Both the position numbers and the translations under genes were made by a program. The notes beneath the pieces were generated by a model. The model saw nothing but the letters and a program-made list of their open reading frames with translations, did no database searches and was not told where the DNA came from. 64,000 nt of DNA from Natronospirillum operosum (GTDB lineage Bacteria; Pseudomonadota; Gammaproteobacteria; Pseudomonadales; Natronospirillaceae): contig NZ_SRMF01000010.1 in assembly GCF_004768465.1 (NCBI RefSeq), positions 1-64,000 of the forward strand, written 5' to 3'. Shown here piece by piece: positions 25,097 through 34,963 of this stretch (its first letter is position 1; each line of letters begins with the position of its first letter).

Positions 25097-27896
25097 GGAG
25101 CCTCACCTCGCCCGCGCCGGCGACATTGGTGACACAGCGGCCACAGAGTTCGGGATGTGCAGGGTCGGCACCGACGTCGTCCCGGTGGTGCCAACAGCGT
25201 ACACATTTCGGCTTCTCGGAGATGGTGGCAACAACCTTGAGGCCTTCGACGCCGGTGTCCTGAGCCTCTGCCGGTGCCTCGCCGATCGGTCTGACCGCCG
25301 CCTGCGAAGTAATCAGCACAAAACGCAGTTCGTCGCCCAGTTGTTCGAGCACGGAACGCATGTCGTCGGTGCAGTAGAGTGTCACCTCGGCACCCAGGCT
25401 GCCGCCCTTCATGCCTTCGGAGCGCATATGCTCCAGTACCTTGTTGGTGCCCTCTTTCGCCTTGATGGCCACTTCCCAGAAGTCATCGCCCCAGACGGTA
25501 TCGTCTGCCAGCAGGCGTACGCCCTCATACCAGGTATTCAGAAATACCGATTCGGCCTTCTCCCCCGGCATGTGTTCCCACAGTTCTTCGGCCGTGAAGC
25601 TGAGAATGGGCGCAATCCAGCGCGTCATGGCATTGAAGATGTGATACAGCGCGGTCTGCGCACTGCGCCGGGACAGTGAATCCGCCTGTGTGGTGTACTG
25701 CCGGTCCTTGATGATGTCCAGATAGAAGCCACCCAGTTCCAGCACACAGAAGTTGTGCACGCGCTGATACACGTTCAGGAACAGGTAGTTGTCATAGTGC
25801 TGGCAGATCTCGTCCTGCAACTGCGCGGCGCGGTGCACCATCCAGCGGTCCAGCGCCAGCATGTCATCCAGCGCCACACTGTGCGCGGCCGGATCAAAGC
25901 CGTTCATGTTGGCCAGCATGAAGCGGCTGGTGTTGCGGATCCGCCGGTAGGCATCGCCGGTGCGCTTGATGATGTCCTCGGAACAGGTCATCTCGCCGCT
26001 GTAGTCGGTCGAGGCGATCCACAGGCGCAGGACGTCGGCGCCCATCTTGTTGTTGATCTCTTTCGGGTCCACCACATTGCCCAGCGACTTGGACATCTTG
26101 TGGCCATTCGGATCAACAGTGAAACCGTGCGTCAGCACCTGCTTGTAGGGGGCCTGATTGTTGATCGCAATGCCGGTCTTCAGCGAGGACTGGAACCAGC
26201 CACGATGCTGGTCCGAACCTTCCAGATACATGTCGGCCGGGTACTGGCCCAGTTCCGGGCGCTTGCGCAGCACGCTGTGGTGCGTGACCCCCGAATCGAA
26301 CCAGACATCCAAAGTGTCGGTGACCTTTTCATAGTCGCCGGCCTCGTTGCCCAGCAGTTCGGCCGGGTCCAGATCCCACCAGGCCTCCATACCATCGACT
26401 TCGACCCGCTGTGCCACCTGCTCGATCAGCTCGGGCGTGCGCGGATGGATTTCACCCGTGGTCTTGTGCATGAACAGGGCAATGGGCACGCCCCAGGTGC
26501 GCTGGCGGGAAATACACCAGTCCGGGCTCTGGTCGATCATGCCTTCCATGCGCTGCTGGCCCCAGGACGGCACCCAACGAATGCCGGGAATGGCTTCCTG
26601 AGCACCTTTTCTGAGACCGTTCCTGGTCATGGACACGAACCACTGTGGCGTGGCGCGGTAGATCAGCGGCGTCTTGGTACGCCAGCAATGGGCATACTGG
26701 TGCTTGATTTCGGTGTGTGCCAGCAGAGTGCCGGTGCCTTGCAGGCGTTCGATCACGGCCGGGTCCACCTTGTACACATGCTGGCCGGCAAAGCCTTTGA
26801 TATGGTCCCGATACAGGCCGCCGTCAGTCATGGGGTTGATGGTGTCGATGCCATACTGCTGACAGATCACAAAGTCATCCATGCCGTGGTCGGGTGCGGT
26901 ATGCACACAGCCGGTACCGGCCTCCAGGGTGACATGGTCACCGACCAGCACCGGCACGCCATAGTCGTAGAAGGGATGCTTGAGACCGATGCGGTCCAGC
27001 GCATCGCCCCGGGCCCGGGCCACGATCTCGTATTGTTCCCAGCCGTAACGCTCGGCCAGGCTTTCGACCAGCTCGCTGGCCAGTACATAGTGGCTGCCAC
27101 CGGCAGCCACCAGGGCATATTCAAGCTCGCGCCCGACGCTGACCGCCAGACTACTGGGAATGGTCCAGGGTGTGGTGGTCCAGATGACCACATGGGCCGA
27201 GGCCGGGGCGTCCACAGCAAAGGCTTTGCCCAGGGCGGCCAGATCGACTACCGGATAGGCCACGTCGATGGACTGTGAGGTTTTCTCCTTGTACTCCACC
27301 TCGGCTTCGGCCAGCGCCGACTCGCCCACTACGCTCCAGTAGACCGGCTTGTAGCCCTTGTGCAGGTGGCCGTTCTCGATGATCTTGCCCAGCGCCCGGA
27401 TGATATCGGCCTCGACCCTGATATCCAGCGTCAGATAGGGGTTGTCCCAGTCACCGAAGACGCCCAGCCGCTTGAACGAGGTGCGCTGGCCGTCAATCTG
27501 TTGCAGGGCATATTCACGACACTTGCGGCGGAAGGTCTTGTGGTCCACCTTGTCGCCGGCACGGCCGATCATGGTCTCGACCTTGTGCTCAATGGGCAGA
27601 CCATGGCAGTCCCAGCCCGGCACATAGGGCGCATCATAACCGGCCATGTTCTTCGACTTGACGATGATGTCCTTCAATACCTTGTTGACGGCATGACCGA
27701 TGTGAATATCGCCATTCGCGTACGGCGGGCCATCGTGCAGGATGAATTTGGGCCGCCCGGCCGAAAACGCGCGAATCTTCTGATACAGGCCCATGGCCTC
27801 CCACTGCTTGAGACGCTCGGGTTCGCGCTGCGGCAGGCTGCCGCGCATGGGGAAATCGGTTTCCGGCAGGTTCAGCGTGGCTTTATAGTCAGTCAT
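25089..27896 (-). CDS. ileS: Isoleucyl-tRNA synthetase
   Basis: Charges tRNA-Ile. The 935-residue class I enzyme has the HIGH motif at about 65-68 (GDIHIGHAV), the editing domain ([13 protein letters not shown] and [11 protein letters not shown]), the KMSKS loop near 600 ([10 protein letters not shown]) and a C-terminal zinc-binding region (CVRCWHHR and LCGRCVTN). The length and zinc end match the bacterial type inhibited by mupirocin. It starts 6 bases after ribF, and its end overlaps lspA. Confidence 0.98.
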   Translation of the reverse strand: MTDYKATLNLPETDFPMRGSLPQREPERLKQWEAMGLYQKIRAFSAGRPKFILHDGPPYANGDIHIGHAVNKVLKDIIVKSKNMAGYDAPYVPGWDCHGLPIEHKVETMIGRAGDKVDHKTFRRKCREYALQQIDGQRTSFKRLGVFGDWDNPYLTLDIRVEADIIRALGKIIENGHLHKGYKPVYWSVVGESALAEAEVEYKEKTSQSIDVAYPVVDLAALGKAFAVDAPASAHVVIWTTTPWTIPSSLAVSVGRELEYALVAAGGSHYVLASELVESLAERYGWEQYEIVARARGDALDRIGLKHPFYDYGVPVLVGDHVTLEAGTGCVHTAPDHGMDDFVICQQYGIDTINPMTDGGLYRDHIKGFAGQHVYKVDPAVIERLQGTGTLLAHTEIKHQYAHCWRTKTPLIYRATPQWFVSMTRNGLRKGAQEAIPGIRWVPSWGQQRMEGMIDQSPDWCISRQRTWGVPIALFMHKTTGEIHPRTPELIEQVAQRVEVDGMEAWWDLDPAELLGNEAGDYEKVTDTLDVWFDSGVTHHSVLRKRPELGQYPADMYLEGSDQHRGWFQSSLKTGIAINNQAPYKQVLTHGFTVDPNGHKMSKSLGNVVDPKEINNKMGADVLRLWIASTDYSGEMTCSEDIIKRTGDAYRRIRNTSRFMLANMNGFDPAAHSVALDDMLALDRWMVHRAAQLQDEICQHYDNYLFLNVYQRVHNFCVLELGGFYLDIIKDRQYTTQADSLSRRSAQTALYHIFNAMTRWIAPILSFTAEELWEHMPGEKAESVFLNTWYEGVRLLADDTVWGDDFWEVAIKAKEGTNKVLEHMRSEGMKGGSLGAEVTLYCTDDMRSVLEQLGDELRFVLITSQAAVRPIGEAPAEAQDTGVEGLKVVATISEKPKCVRCWHHRDDVGADPAHPELCGRCVTNVAGAGEVRLHA

Positions 27897-27902
27897 GGCC
27901 TT

Positions 27903-28847
27903 TCAGTCAGTCCTCTGCCCGGCGAATGCCTCGCGGGCGGTTGCGATATCGTTGTGAATCTGTTGTTTCAGCTCGTCCAGCGAGTCGAACTTGCGGGCGT
28001 CGCGTACCTTCTCGATGAATTCCACGATCAGCGGGCGCCCGTACAGGTTCGGATTGTGCTGCAGCAGGTGCACTTCAAGCAACGGGCCCAGGTGCGCAAA
28101 ACTCGGCTTGACGCCGACATTGGCAATGGCCGGCATGCGCTCACCATCGGTTTCCAGGCGGGCCCAGACCCGATAGACCCCGTCGACCGCCCAGCGCTGA
28201 TGCCCGATGGCGATATTCGCCGTCGGAAATCCGAGCTGCCGGCCCAGTTGCTGGCCGTAGATCACCTTGCCCGACATGCAGTAGGGATGCCCGAGCAGCG
28301 CTTCGGCAGTGGCAAAATCATTGCGCTGCAGCGCCTCGCGTATGGCCGTACTGCTGACCCGCTGGCGGGCTGCTATGAAGGAGCGGGTACCCACGGCGGT
28401 AAAGCCGTGTTCCCGGCCCAGGGCCTGCAGCAACTCCAGGTCACCCCGGCGGCGCGCCCCGAAGCGGAAATCATCACCCACCACCACATGGCGGGCCCGC
28501 AGGTGGCCGTGCAGACGTGCCAGGGCAAAGTCTTCCGGTTCTTCGGCTGCCAGTTCGGCATTGAACCGCAGCACCCAGACCCAGTCGATGCCCATATCAC
28601 GCAGGGCAATCACCTTGTCACGCAGCGAGTAGAGTCGCGGCGGTGCGGCGGCTGCGCCCATGAAAAATTCCCTGGGCTGAGGTTCGAACAGCACCACGGC
28701 CGTATCCAGGCCATGGCTGCGGGCATAGTCCAGCAGGCCCTGCAGCAACTGACGGTGGCCCAGATGCACACCGTCGAAATTGCCCACAGTAACCACCGTA
28801 TCGCGCTCGGGAGCCAGTCGGGGCTGTTGTCCTCGCAGTAACTTCAC
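27903..28847 (-). CDS. ribF: Bifunctional riboflavin kinase/FAD synthetase
   Basis: Makes FMN and then FAD from riboflavin. The 314-residue protein has the N-terminal nucleotidyltransferase motif VGNFDGVHLGHRQLL (about 20-34), ISSTAIR-type VSSTAIREAL near 165, and the C-terminal riboflavin kinase motif GRQLGFPTANI near 200, with VEFIEKVRD near the end. The start is a GTG at 28847; no better ATG exists and the protein is full length. A TATAAT box 28 bases upstream suggests that transcription also starts here, separately from murJ. Confidence 0.96.
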   Translation of the reverse strand: MKLLRGQQPRLAPERDTVVTVGNFDGVHLGHRQLLQGLLDYARSHGLDTAVVLFEPQPREFFMGAAAAPPRLYSLRDKVIALRDMGIDWVWVLRFNAELAAEEPEDFALARLHGHLRARHVVVGDDFRFGARRRGDLELLQALGREHGFTAVGTRSFIAARQRVSSTAIREALQRNDFATAEALLGHPYCMSGKVIYGQQLGRQLGFPTANIAIGHQRWAVDGVYRVWARLETDGERMPAIANVGVKPSFAHLGPLLEVHLLQHNPNLYGRPLIVEFIEKVRDARKFDSLDELKQQIHNDIATAREAFAGQRTD

Positions 28848-28874
28848 GGCGCACTCAATGCCAAAAGGTGCCGT

Positions 28875-28903
28875 ATTATAACGGTCGGGGCACGGGAAGT
28901 GTA
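28875..28903 (-). promoter_or_regulatory. Candidate ribF promoter
   Basis: A perfect TATAAT on the minus strand (28880-28875) in the murJ-ribF gap. With a 17-base spacer the -35 would be TACACT (28903-28898), a weak match. The 5' leader would be only about 20 bases. Confidence 0.45.
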
Positions 28904-28926
28904 GGTCACAGCGCCCTGCATTTGCC

Positions 28927-30465
28927 TCAGCGCGTCAGGTGGCGCGGGCGCCAGCCCAGCAGGGCCAGCATGGCCACATAGACCACCAGCCCGACACCGA
29001 TCAACGCCGCCAGTTGCAGCACCCGGGAGTAGAGATCGGCAAGCAGCCACCACTCCAGCGAGGGCGACAGCCAGTCCAGCACCCCGGCCATCAGCAACGC
29101 CGCCACCAGGATGGCCAGGGTGCGGGGATGCCGCAGCAGTTTGAGCGGCGCAAAATAGCCCTGCCGGATCAGCATCCAGGCCAGCAGGCCGGCATTAAGC
29201 CAGGCTGACAGCGATGTGGCCAGGGCCAGGCCGACATGCGCCAGCGGCCAGATCAGAATCAGGTTGAACACCATGTTGGCGACCAGGGCGGCGGTGGCGA
29301 TCTTGACCGGTGTTTTCATGTCCTGGCGGCTGAAGAAACCGGGCGCCAGCACCTTGATCAGCATGAAGGCCGTCAGGCCCAGCGTATAGGCGCGCAGACT
29401 GCCGGTGCTCTGAGTAACGTCATAGGGTGTCATGGCCCCGTGGAAGAACAGGGTGCTGATGATGGGCGCGCCCAGTACCCAAAGCGCCACCGCAGACGGT
29501 ATGCCCAGCAGCAGCACCATTCTGACCGCCCAGGCCAGGCCGTCGCGAAACGCTTCGCGATTGTCCTGTGCCGACAGCGCCGACAGACTGGGCAGCACCA
29601 CGGTACCAATGGCAATACCGATCACGCCCAGCGGCAGCTCGGTAAGCCGATCCGAATAGTAGAGCCAGGCGACACTGCCGCCTTCCAGCCAGGAGGCCAG
29701 CACGGTATCCAGCAACAGATTGATCTGGCTGACACTGACCGCCAGCATGGCCGGAGCCATCAGCGCCAGAATGCGCCGCACCCCGGGATGACTGGTCTCC
29801 CATACCGGTTTCGGCAGCAGCGACAGCCGCCACAGAAACGGAATCTGGAACAGCAACTGCGCCATGCCGGCGATCAGTACCCCAAACGCCAGCGCATGCG
29901 CCGGCGTCTCGGCATAGGGCGTGAGCCAGAAGGCGGCGCCGATCAAGCTCAGGTTGAGCAGCACCGGGGTCAGTGCCGGCACCGCGTAGCGCCCATAGGT
30001 ATTCAGAATGCCGCCGGCAAAGGCCACCAGCGAGATGAATCCCAGATAAGGGAAGGTCCAGCGGATCAGCTCAGCCGTCAAGTCCAGCTTGTCGGGGTAC
30101 TGATGGAAACCGGAGGCAAACAGCCAGGCAATGCCCGGTGCCGCCACCCAGGCCAGCACACAGAGCAGAAACAGCGAGGCCCCGAGCACCGCCACCACTC
30201 GGTTGACCAGTTCCTGCACGGCCACCAGGCCACCCTGCTCCCGGTACTCCGACAATACCGGCACAAAGGCCTGGGCAAAGGCACCCTCGGCGAACAGCCG
30301 CCGGAAAAAGTTGGGTATCTTGAACGCCACATAGAAGGCATCTGCCGAATTGGTGGCCCCCAGCAGGTTGGCCATGACGACATCGCGCACCAGGCCCAGC
30401 ACCCGTGATACCATGGTGCCGGCACTGACAATCAGTGAACTTTTTAGCAGTCGGGCGTTGGCCAT
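28927..30465 (-). CDS. murJ: Lipid II flippase MurJ
   Basis: Moves the peptidoglycan precursor lipid II across the inner membrane. With the start at 30465 it has 512 residues, the E. coli length, and about 14 membrane helices. The first segment reads LLKSSLIVSAGTMVSRVLGL and continues RDVVMANLLGA. The FAEGAF motif (RRLFAEGAFAQAFVPV near residue 60) is also diagnostic. Upstream codons exist in frame, but they run toward the rpsT promoter region and are not needed. The gene is divergent from rpsT, as in many gammaproteobacteria. Confidence 0.95.
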   Translation of the reverse strand: MANARLLKSSLIVSAGTMVSRVLGLVRDVVMANLLGATNSADAFYVAFKIPNFFRRLFAEGAFAQAFVPVLSEYREQGGLVAVQELVNRVVAVLGASLFLLCVLAWVAAPGIAWLFASGFHQYPDKLDLTAELIRWTFPYLGFISLVAFAGGILNTYGRYAVPALTPVLLNLSLIGAAFWLTPYAETPAHALAFGVLIAGMAQLLFQIPFLWRLSLLPKPVWETSHPGVRRILALMAPAMLAVSVSQINLLLDTVLASWLEGGSVAWLYYSDRLTELPLGVIGIAIGTVVLPSLSALSAQDNREAFRDGLAWAVRMVLLLGIPSAVALWVLGAPIISTLFFHGAMTPYDVTQSTGSLRAYTLGLTAFMLIKVLAPGFFSRQDMKTPVKIATAALVANMVFNLILIWPLAHVGLALATSLSAWLNAGLLAWMLIRQGYFAPLKLLRHPRTLAILVAALLMAGVLDWLSPSLEWWLLADLYSRVLQLAALIGVGLVVYVAMLALLGWRPRHLTR

Positions 30466-30566
30466 TGCAGTCGGTGATCTTCCCTGTAGCTGTACATGGA
30501 ACGTTGAATAGGGGGTAAGGCCACGCAGTCTACTGGAAACGCGCTGCCACTGGAAAGCGGTTTGGT

Positions 30567-30595
30567 TTGACAACCCCGGGACTCGCGCTTAAAAT
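30567..30595 (+). promoter_or_regulatory. rpsT promoter
   Basis: Perfect TTGACA (30567-30572), a 17-base spacer and TAAAAT (30590-30595). The bases after the -10 box (CGCGCGCCC) are GC-rich, as in promoters repressed by (p)ppGpp. Transcription would start about 55 bases before the rpsT start codon. Confidence 0.9.
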
Positions 30596-30655
30596 CGCGC
30601 GCCCTGATACCCAGTTATTTAAACCGAATTTGGAAATTGATAGGAGCGCACCACT

Positions 30656-30925
30656 GTGGCAAACAATCCTGGTTCTCGTAAACGTGCACGCCAGACGGTA
30701 AAGCGGCGTGCCCATAACGCCAGCATGCGCTCTATGGTACGCACGTACGTGAAGAAAGTAGTTGCGCAGGTCAAAGCTGGTGACTACGAGGCAGCCAAGA
30801 AAGCCTTGTCTGCCGCACAGCCGAAATTGGATGGCATGGCTCGTAAGGGTCTTATCTCCAAGAACAAGGCCGCGCGCACCATGAGCCGCCTGTCTGGTCA
30901 CGTCAAGGCCCTGAAAAAGGACTGA
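30656..30925 (+). CDS. rpsT: 30S ribosomal protein bS20
   Basis: An 89-residue, strongly basic helical protein that binds 16S rRNA. The start (ANNPGSRKRARQTVKRRAHN), continuing ASMRSMVRT, is typical of S20. The start codon is GTG at 30656, with GGAG nine bases upstream; E. coli rpsT also uses a non-ATG start (UUG), where it helps feedback control of translation by S20. The gene has its own strong promoter and is followed by a bidirectional terminator, so it is a single-gene unit. Confidence 0.97.
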   Translation: MANNPGSRKRARQTVKRRAHNASMRSMVRTYVKKVVAQVKAGDYEAAKKALSAAQPKLDGMARKGLISKNKAARTMSRLSGHVKALKKD

Positions 30926-30956
30926 GACAGCGTCGACTGACTGACGCACCGGAAGC

Positions 30957-30984
30957 AAAAAGCCAGCATGATGCTGGCTTTTTT
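30957..30984. terminator. Bidirectional terminator between rpsT and the convergent gene
   Basis: An 8-bp stem AGCCAGCA / TGCTGGCT with a TGA loop, flanked by five A on the left and six T on the right, so it can stop transcription from both directions: rpsT on the plus strand and the membrane-protein gene ending at 31010 on the minus strand. Confidence 0.93.
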
Positions 30985-31009
30985 GTGTCTGCTGTATCTG
31001 TTGGGGCGG

Positions 31010-31321
31010 CTACATCGGCGTGATGTAGAGATCACCCCAGAGCATGATGCTGCGATAGATCATCCAGCCCGCCCAGGCAAACACCACCATGGCCGGTACC
31101 ATGATCAGCAGCGGGGTCAGGAACAGCGGAAATAGCAGAAAGCCGACGATCCAGACAATCCAACTCTGCCAGAACATGCGCAAACCGGCCCTGGCTACAG
31201 GATGCCGGGTGCGCCAGTACAGCCACCAGGACCAAAGACCGGCCGGTATCCAGAGCACCAGCGTAAAAGCACCCAGAAAGAACAGCCCCAGTATGCACTT
31301 GAGCTGGGTTTCGGTTTTCAT
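31010..31321 (-). CDS. Hypothetical membrane protein
   Basis: A 103-residue protein with two or three membrane segments (about 9-34 and 50-92), rich in Trp (nine or more residues, for example PAGLWSWWLYW and WQSWIVWIVG). I do not recognise the family. Its ATG overlaps the stop of the preceding secreted-protein gene (ATGA), so the two are translated together at the end of the cysM-relA-mazG run. The tight coupling suggests that the pair works together in the envelope. Confidence 0.7.
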   Translation of the reverse strand: MKTETQLKCILGLFFLGAFTLVLWIPAGLWSWWLYWRTRHPVARAGLRMFWQSWIVWIVGFLLFPLFLTPLLIMVPAMVVFAWAGWMIYRSIMLWGDLYITPM

Positions 31322-31773
31322 TCGTTCTCCGCCTGCATCAACACGGCCTGCACCGGCGCCCAGAATTCAGCCGCCGAATCAGGCTCGAAGGCACCGGACT
31401 CCCAGCGGACCTGTACCTGTACTTCAGTGCAGTCACCATGATGGTCTGCCAGGCCCCAGAACACTTCCCAGGTCTGCCCCTGCACGTCCACAACTACCTG
31501 CTCCACCTGGGCGGACCGACTGCGGCTCACCGCTTCAGTCTGCACCGCGTCCGGACTGGCGTCCAGCTCTGCCAACTGGGTAATGGCGCCGGTGTCACTG
31601 ATGCGGTCACGCAATACATCCCAGTCTTCCACCAGAGTCTGGAACAGTGTCAGGCTGTCGCCTTCGGGTGACACCAGGGGGCGAGTATTCGTGCACTCAT
31701 GTGCCACGGCCAGACCAGAGAGGCTGGCCCAGACAATCATTCCACCGGTCAGCGTACGCCAGCTAGCAGTCAT
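31318..31773 (-). CDS. Hypothetical secreted protein
   Basis: A 151-residue protein with a signal peptide (about 1-25, ending in GLAVA). The mature form has two cysteines, one near its start (HECTNTRP) and one late (GDCTEVQV), which could pair in the periplasm. The rest is acidic, with a helical middle and a beta-strand pattern late (VEQVVVDVQGQTWEVFWG). No known family is evident. The ATG at 31773 is preferred over one seven codons upstream because AGGAG lies ahead of it. It is coupled to the downstream membrane-protein gene. Confidence 0.68.
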   Translation of the reverse strand: MTASWRTLTGGMIVWASLSGLAVAHECTNTRPLVSPEGDSLTLFQTLVEDWDVLRDRISDTGAITQLAELDASPDAVQTEAVSRSRSAQVEQVVVDVQGQTWEVFWGLADHHGDCTEVQVQVRWESGAFEPDSAAEFWAPVQAVLMQAENE

Positions 31774-31815
31774 GTATCTGTGAGCTCCTTCCATTGTGTT
31801 CAGGGATCATTTGCG

Positions 31816-32682
31816 TCAGCGCGGGGTCTGCTTCCGGCTTTGCTTGGCAGCCTGCCAGAGACGGTCCATCTCGTCCAGAGACGCTGCATCCAGTGTGCAC
31901 CCTTGCGCCGCCAGAGTCTCCTCGATAAAACGAAAACGGTCGCCAAATTTACGGTTGGTGCGGCGCAGGGCACGCTCCGGGTCCAGGTCCAGATGGCGGG
32001 CCAGGTTGATCGTCGCAAACAGGATGTCGCCCAGCTCACCTTCCATGGCCTCGATGTCGCCCTGCTCTGCAGCTTCCTTCAGTTCATCCAGTTCGGAATG
32101 CAGCATGGTCCAGACCGGCGCCACGTTGTCCCAGTCGAAACCGACCCGGGCCGCCTTCTTCTGCAGTTTGGTCGCCTGCACCATACCGGGCAGTGTCGAG
32201 GGTATGCCGTCCAGCACGCTGGGCGGCCGGGCGGCAGAGGGGTCGGCGGCCGCTTTTTCTTCCGCCTTGATGCGCTCCCAGTTGGCGGCAATCTCCGCTT
32301 CGCTGAGCGGGGCGTCGCCCCGCCGGCTGGCCAGGGTGCCATCGGGGAATACATGGGGGTGGCGGCGCAGCAGCTTCTCGGTAATGTCATGCACCACGTC
32401 GGCAAAGCTGAAATCACCCTGCTCATGCGCCATCTGAGCATAGAACACGATCTGGAACAGCAGATCCCCGAGCTCCTCGCGCAGATGCGTCCAGTCACCG
32501 CGTTCTATGGTGTCGACCACCTCATACACCTCTTCCAGCGTATGCGGCACTATGGTTTCAAAAGTCTGCTTCTGGTCCCAGGGGCAGCCATCGACGGGGT
32601 CCCGCAGGCGGGCCATCAGCGTCAGCAGGTCATCCAGGCGGTAGCGTTGCGGGTTCAAACTGTTGCGACTCCTGTCTGTCAT
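31816..32682 (-). CDS. mazG: Nucleoside triphosphate pyrophosphohydrolase
   Basis: Hydrolyses NTPs and dNTPs to monophosphates and pyrophosphate, clearing damaged nucleotides and, in E. coli, lowering the effect of ppGpp. The 288-residue protein carries two MazG folds, each with a metal-binding acidic helix: REELGDLLFQIVFYAQ near residue 70 and EGELGDILFATINLA near 205. CPWDQKQTFETI near 35 is diagnostic. It begins 6 bases after relA, a conserved pairing. Confidence 0.95.
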   Translation of the reverse strand: MTDRSRNSLNPQRYRLDDLLTLMARLRDPVDGCPWDQKQTFETIVPHTLEEVYEVVDTIERGDWTHLREELGDLLFQIVFYAQMAHEQGDFSFADVVHDITEKLLRRHPHVFPDGTLASRRGDAPLSEAEIAANWERIKAEEKAAADPSAARPPSVLDGIPSTLPGMVQATKLQKKAARVGFDWDNVAPVWTMLHSELDELKEAAEQGDIEAMEGELGDILFATINLARHLDLDPERALRRTNRKFGDRFRFIEETLAAQGCTLDAASLDEMDRLWQAAKQSRKQTPR

Positions 32683-32688
32683 GCGCGC

Positions 32689-34941
32689 TCAGGACGCCGC
32701 GCTCACGGGCTGTGACTGCCGGCGACATTCCACGATATTGGGTATTTTCTCGATCTGGCTGAATACGCGCGACAGCTGCTGCAGGCCATCGATTTCCAGC
32801 GTCAGCTTGATACGGGCGGCCGTCTCGCTCTTGTCAGTCAGGGTGTTGGCCGCCAGCACGTTCACATGGGCATTGGCCAGCACCATCATGATGTCGCGCA
32901 GCAGCCCGGTACGGTCATGGGCTTCGATCATCACATCCACCGGGTAGGCATGGCGTATTTCGCGGCCCCAGCTGACTTCAATGATCCGCTCCGGCTCGCT
33001 GTTGCGCAGCTGCAGCAGGTTGACGCAGTCCTCGCGGTGTATGGACACGCCGCGCCCCTGCGTCACATAGCCCACAATGGCATCCCCCGGTACCGGCTTG
33101 CAGCAGCCGGCCATGGTGGTCAGCAGGTTACCCACACCCTGGATATAGAGGTCATCGTCGATCGGCCCCTGATCCTTCGGCCTCGAGGTAGGCAGCTCTT
33201 TCATTTCCGGTTCCGGACGCTGCTCGCGCTCCAATGCGTGCACCACCTGCATCAGCTTCATGTCGCCGGAGCCGATGGCGGCAAACAGGTCATCGGCCGA
33301 CTTCTGCTTCATGGTACGTGCCAGGGCCGCAAAGTCGGGCGTGGACAGACCAAAGCGCTTGATTTCCCGCAGCAGGGCCTGCTTGCCATCGGCTTCGTTC
33401 TGCTCTCGGTCCTGCTCCTTGAACCAGGCTGCCACCTTGGCCCGGGCCCGGGAGGTATTCACATAACCCAGATCGCTGTTCAGCCAGTCCCGACTCGGGT
33501 GGCTGTTGGCACCGGTAAGCACTTCAACCTGATCGCCGATCTGCAGCGTGTGATTCAACGGCACCATGCGACCGTTGACCTTGGCGCCGCGGCAGGCATG
33601 GCCAACCTCGGTATGCACCCGGTAGGCAAAATCCACCGGCGTGGCGCCTGCAGGCATATCGACAATATGGCCTTCCGGGGTCAGCACATAAATGCGGTCA
33701 TTGGTGACTTCACGGCGCACATCGTCCACATGCTCATTGCTGGCGGCGAGCTCATCGTGCCATTCGAGCACCTGGCGCAACCAGGCCATCTTGTCTTCAT
33801 AGCCCTGGCTGGCATTGCGCACATCCGTACCCTTGTAGCGCCAGTGCGCGCAGACCCCCAGTTCGGCATCCTCGTGCATCTGTTCGGTGCGGATCTGGAT
33901 TTCCACCACCTTGCCCTCCGGCCCGATCACCGCTGTATGCAGCGAGCGATAGCCATTGGGCTTGGGCGAGGCGATATAGTCGTCGAATTCCTTCGGGATA
34001 TTGCGCCAGGTCGAGTGCACAATGCCCAGCACGCTGTAACAGTCGCGCACTTCCGGCACCAGAATGCGCATGGCCCGAATGTCATACACCTGGGAGAAGC
34101 TGATGTTCTTGCGCCGCATCTTGCGCCAGATCGAATAGATATGCTTTACCCGGCCGTGCACCAGGCCCTTGATGCCGGCCTCGTCCAGCTTCTCCTGCAG
34201 GATGGACAGTACATTGCGTACATAGGCTTCACGGTCCAGCCGCTTTTCGTCCAGCAGGCGGGCTATCTTCTTGTACTCGGTCGGATACAGGTAGCGGAAG
34301 GACAGGTCTTCCAGTTCCCACTTGATGTGACCGATACCCAGGCGGTGAGCCAGCGGTGCATAGATATCCGCCACCTCGCGGGCCACCCGATAGCGCTTGG
34401 CGGCCGGCGCATTCTTTACCGCCCTGATGGCACAGGTACGCTCGGCGATCTTGATCAGGGCCACGCGGACATCATTGATCATGGCCACCAGCATGCGGCG
34501 CACATTCTCGGCCTGCGAACCACTCTGCCCCAGTACGGACTTGCGGGTGCCCCGGTGCTTCTGCTGGATGGCCGCCATGCGCAGTACCCCGTCCACCAGC
34601 TTGGCGACTTCCGGGCCGAACTGATCCTGCACGGTATCCAGCGGCAACTTGCCCTCGCGCACGCTGCGATAGAGGATAGCGGCTTCCAGAGTCTCCTGGT
34701 CCATCTTCAGGCCGGCCAGTATCTCGGCCATTTCCAGCCCCGCACGGAAGCTGCTGGTGCCCTCGGACCACATGTTCTCTGCCGCCAGAGCTTCTTCTTC
34801 GGCACGCCGGGCAATGCGGCAGGCCCGCAGCAGTTCATCTTCGTCCAGCACCACCACCTGGGCGCGCAGGCGTTGCATCCAGGCTTCCAGGTTGACTGTG
34901 CCGTCCATGGAGATCGGCTGTTCGTCTCTGACTTTGACCAT
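32689..34941 (-). CDS. relA: GTP pyrophosphokinase RelA
   Basis: Makes (p)ppGpp on ribosomes stalled by uncharged tRNA. The 750-residue protein (E. coli 744) has a degenerate hydrolase domain without the HDxxED metal motif, so it is a synthetase only. The synthetase domain includes GRVKHIYSIWRKMRRKNISF and YDIRAMRILV. A TGS domain follows (YVLTPEGHIVDMPAGATPVD), then the zinc-finger region (GCCKPVPGD) and a C-terminal ACT domain. The ATG at 34941 is chosen because AAGAGGT precedes it; the frame extends upstream into cysM without good reason. It lies between cysM (22-base gap) and mazG. Confidence 0.97.
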   Translation of the reverse strand: MVKVRDEQPISMDGTVNLEAWMQRLRAQVVVLDEDELLRACRIARRAEEEALAAENMWSEGTSSFRAGLEMAEILAGLKMDQETLEAAILYRSVREGKLPLDTVQDQFGPEVAKLVDGVLRMAAIQQKHRGTRKSVLGQSGSQAENVRRMLVAMINDVRVALIKIAERTCAIRAVKNAPAAKRYRVAREVADIYAPLAHRLGIGHIKWELEDLSFRYLYPTEYKKIARLLDEKRLDREAYVRNVLSILQEKLDEAGIKGLVHGRVKHIYSIWRKMRRKNISFSQVYDIRAMRILVPEVRDCYSVLGIVHSTWRNIPKEFDDYIASPKPNGYRSLHTAVIGPEGKVVEIQIRTEQMHEDAELGVCAHWRYKGTDVRNASQGYEDKMAWLRQVLEWHDELAASNEHVDDVRREVTNDRIYVLTPEGHIVDMPAGATPVDFAYRVHTEVGHACRGAKVNGRMVPLNHTLQIGDQVEVLTGANSHPSRDWLNSDLGYVNTSRARAKVAAWFKEQDREQNEADGKQALLREIKRFGLSTPDFAALARTMKQKSADDLFAAIGSGDMKLMQVVHALEREQRPEPEMKELPTSRPKDQGPIDDDLYIQGVGNLLTTMAGCCKPVPGDAIVGYVTQGRGVSIHREDCVNLLQLRNSEPERIIEVSWGREIRHAYPVDVMIEAHDRTGLLRDIMMVLANAHVNVLAANTLTDKSETAARIKLTLEIDGLQQLSRVFSQIEKIPNIVECRRQSQPVSAAS

Positions 34942-34963
34942 ATGGACCTCTTGCAGAGCAGCG

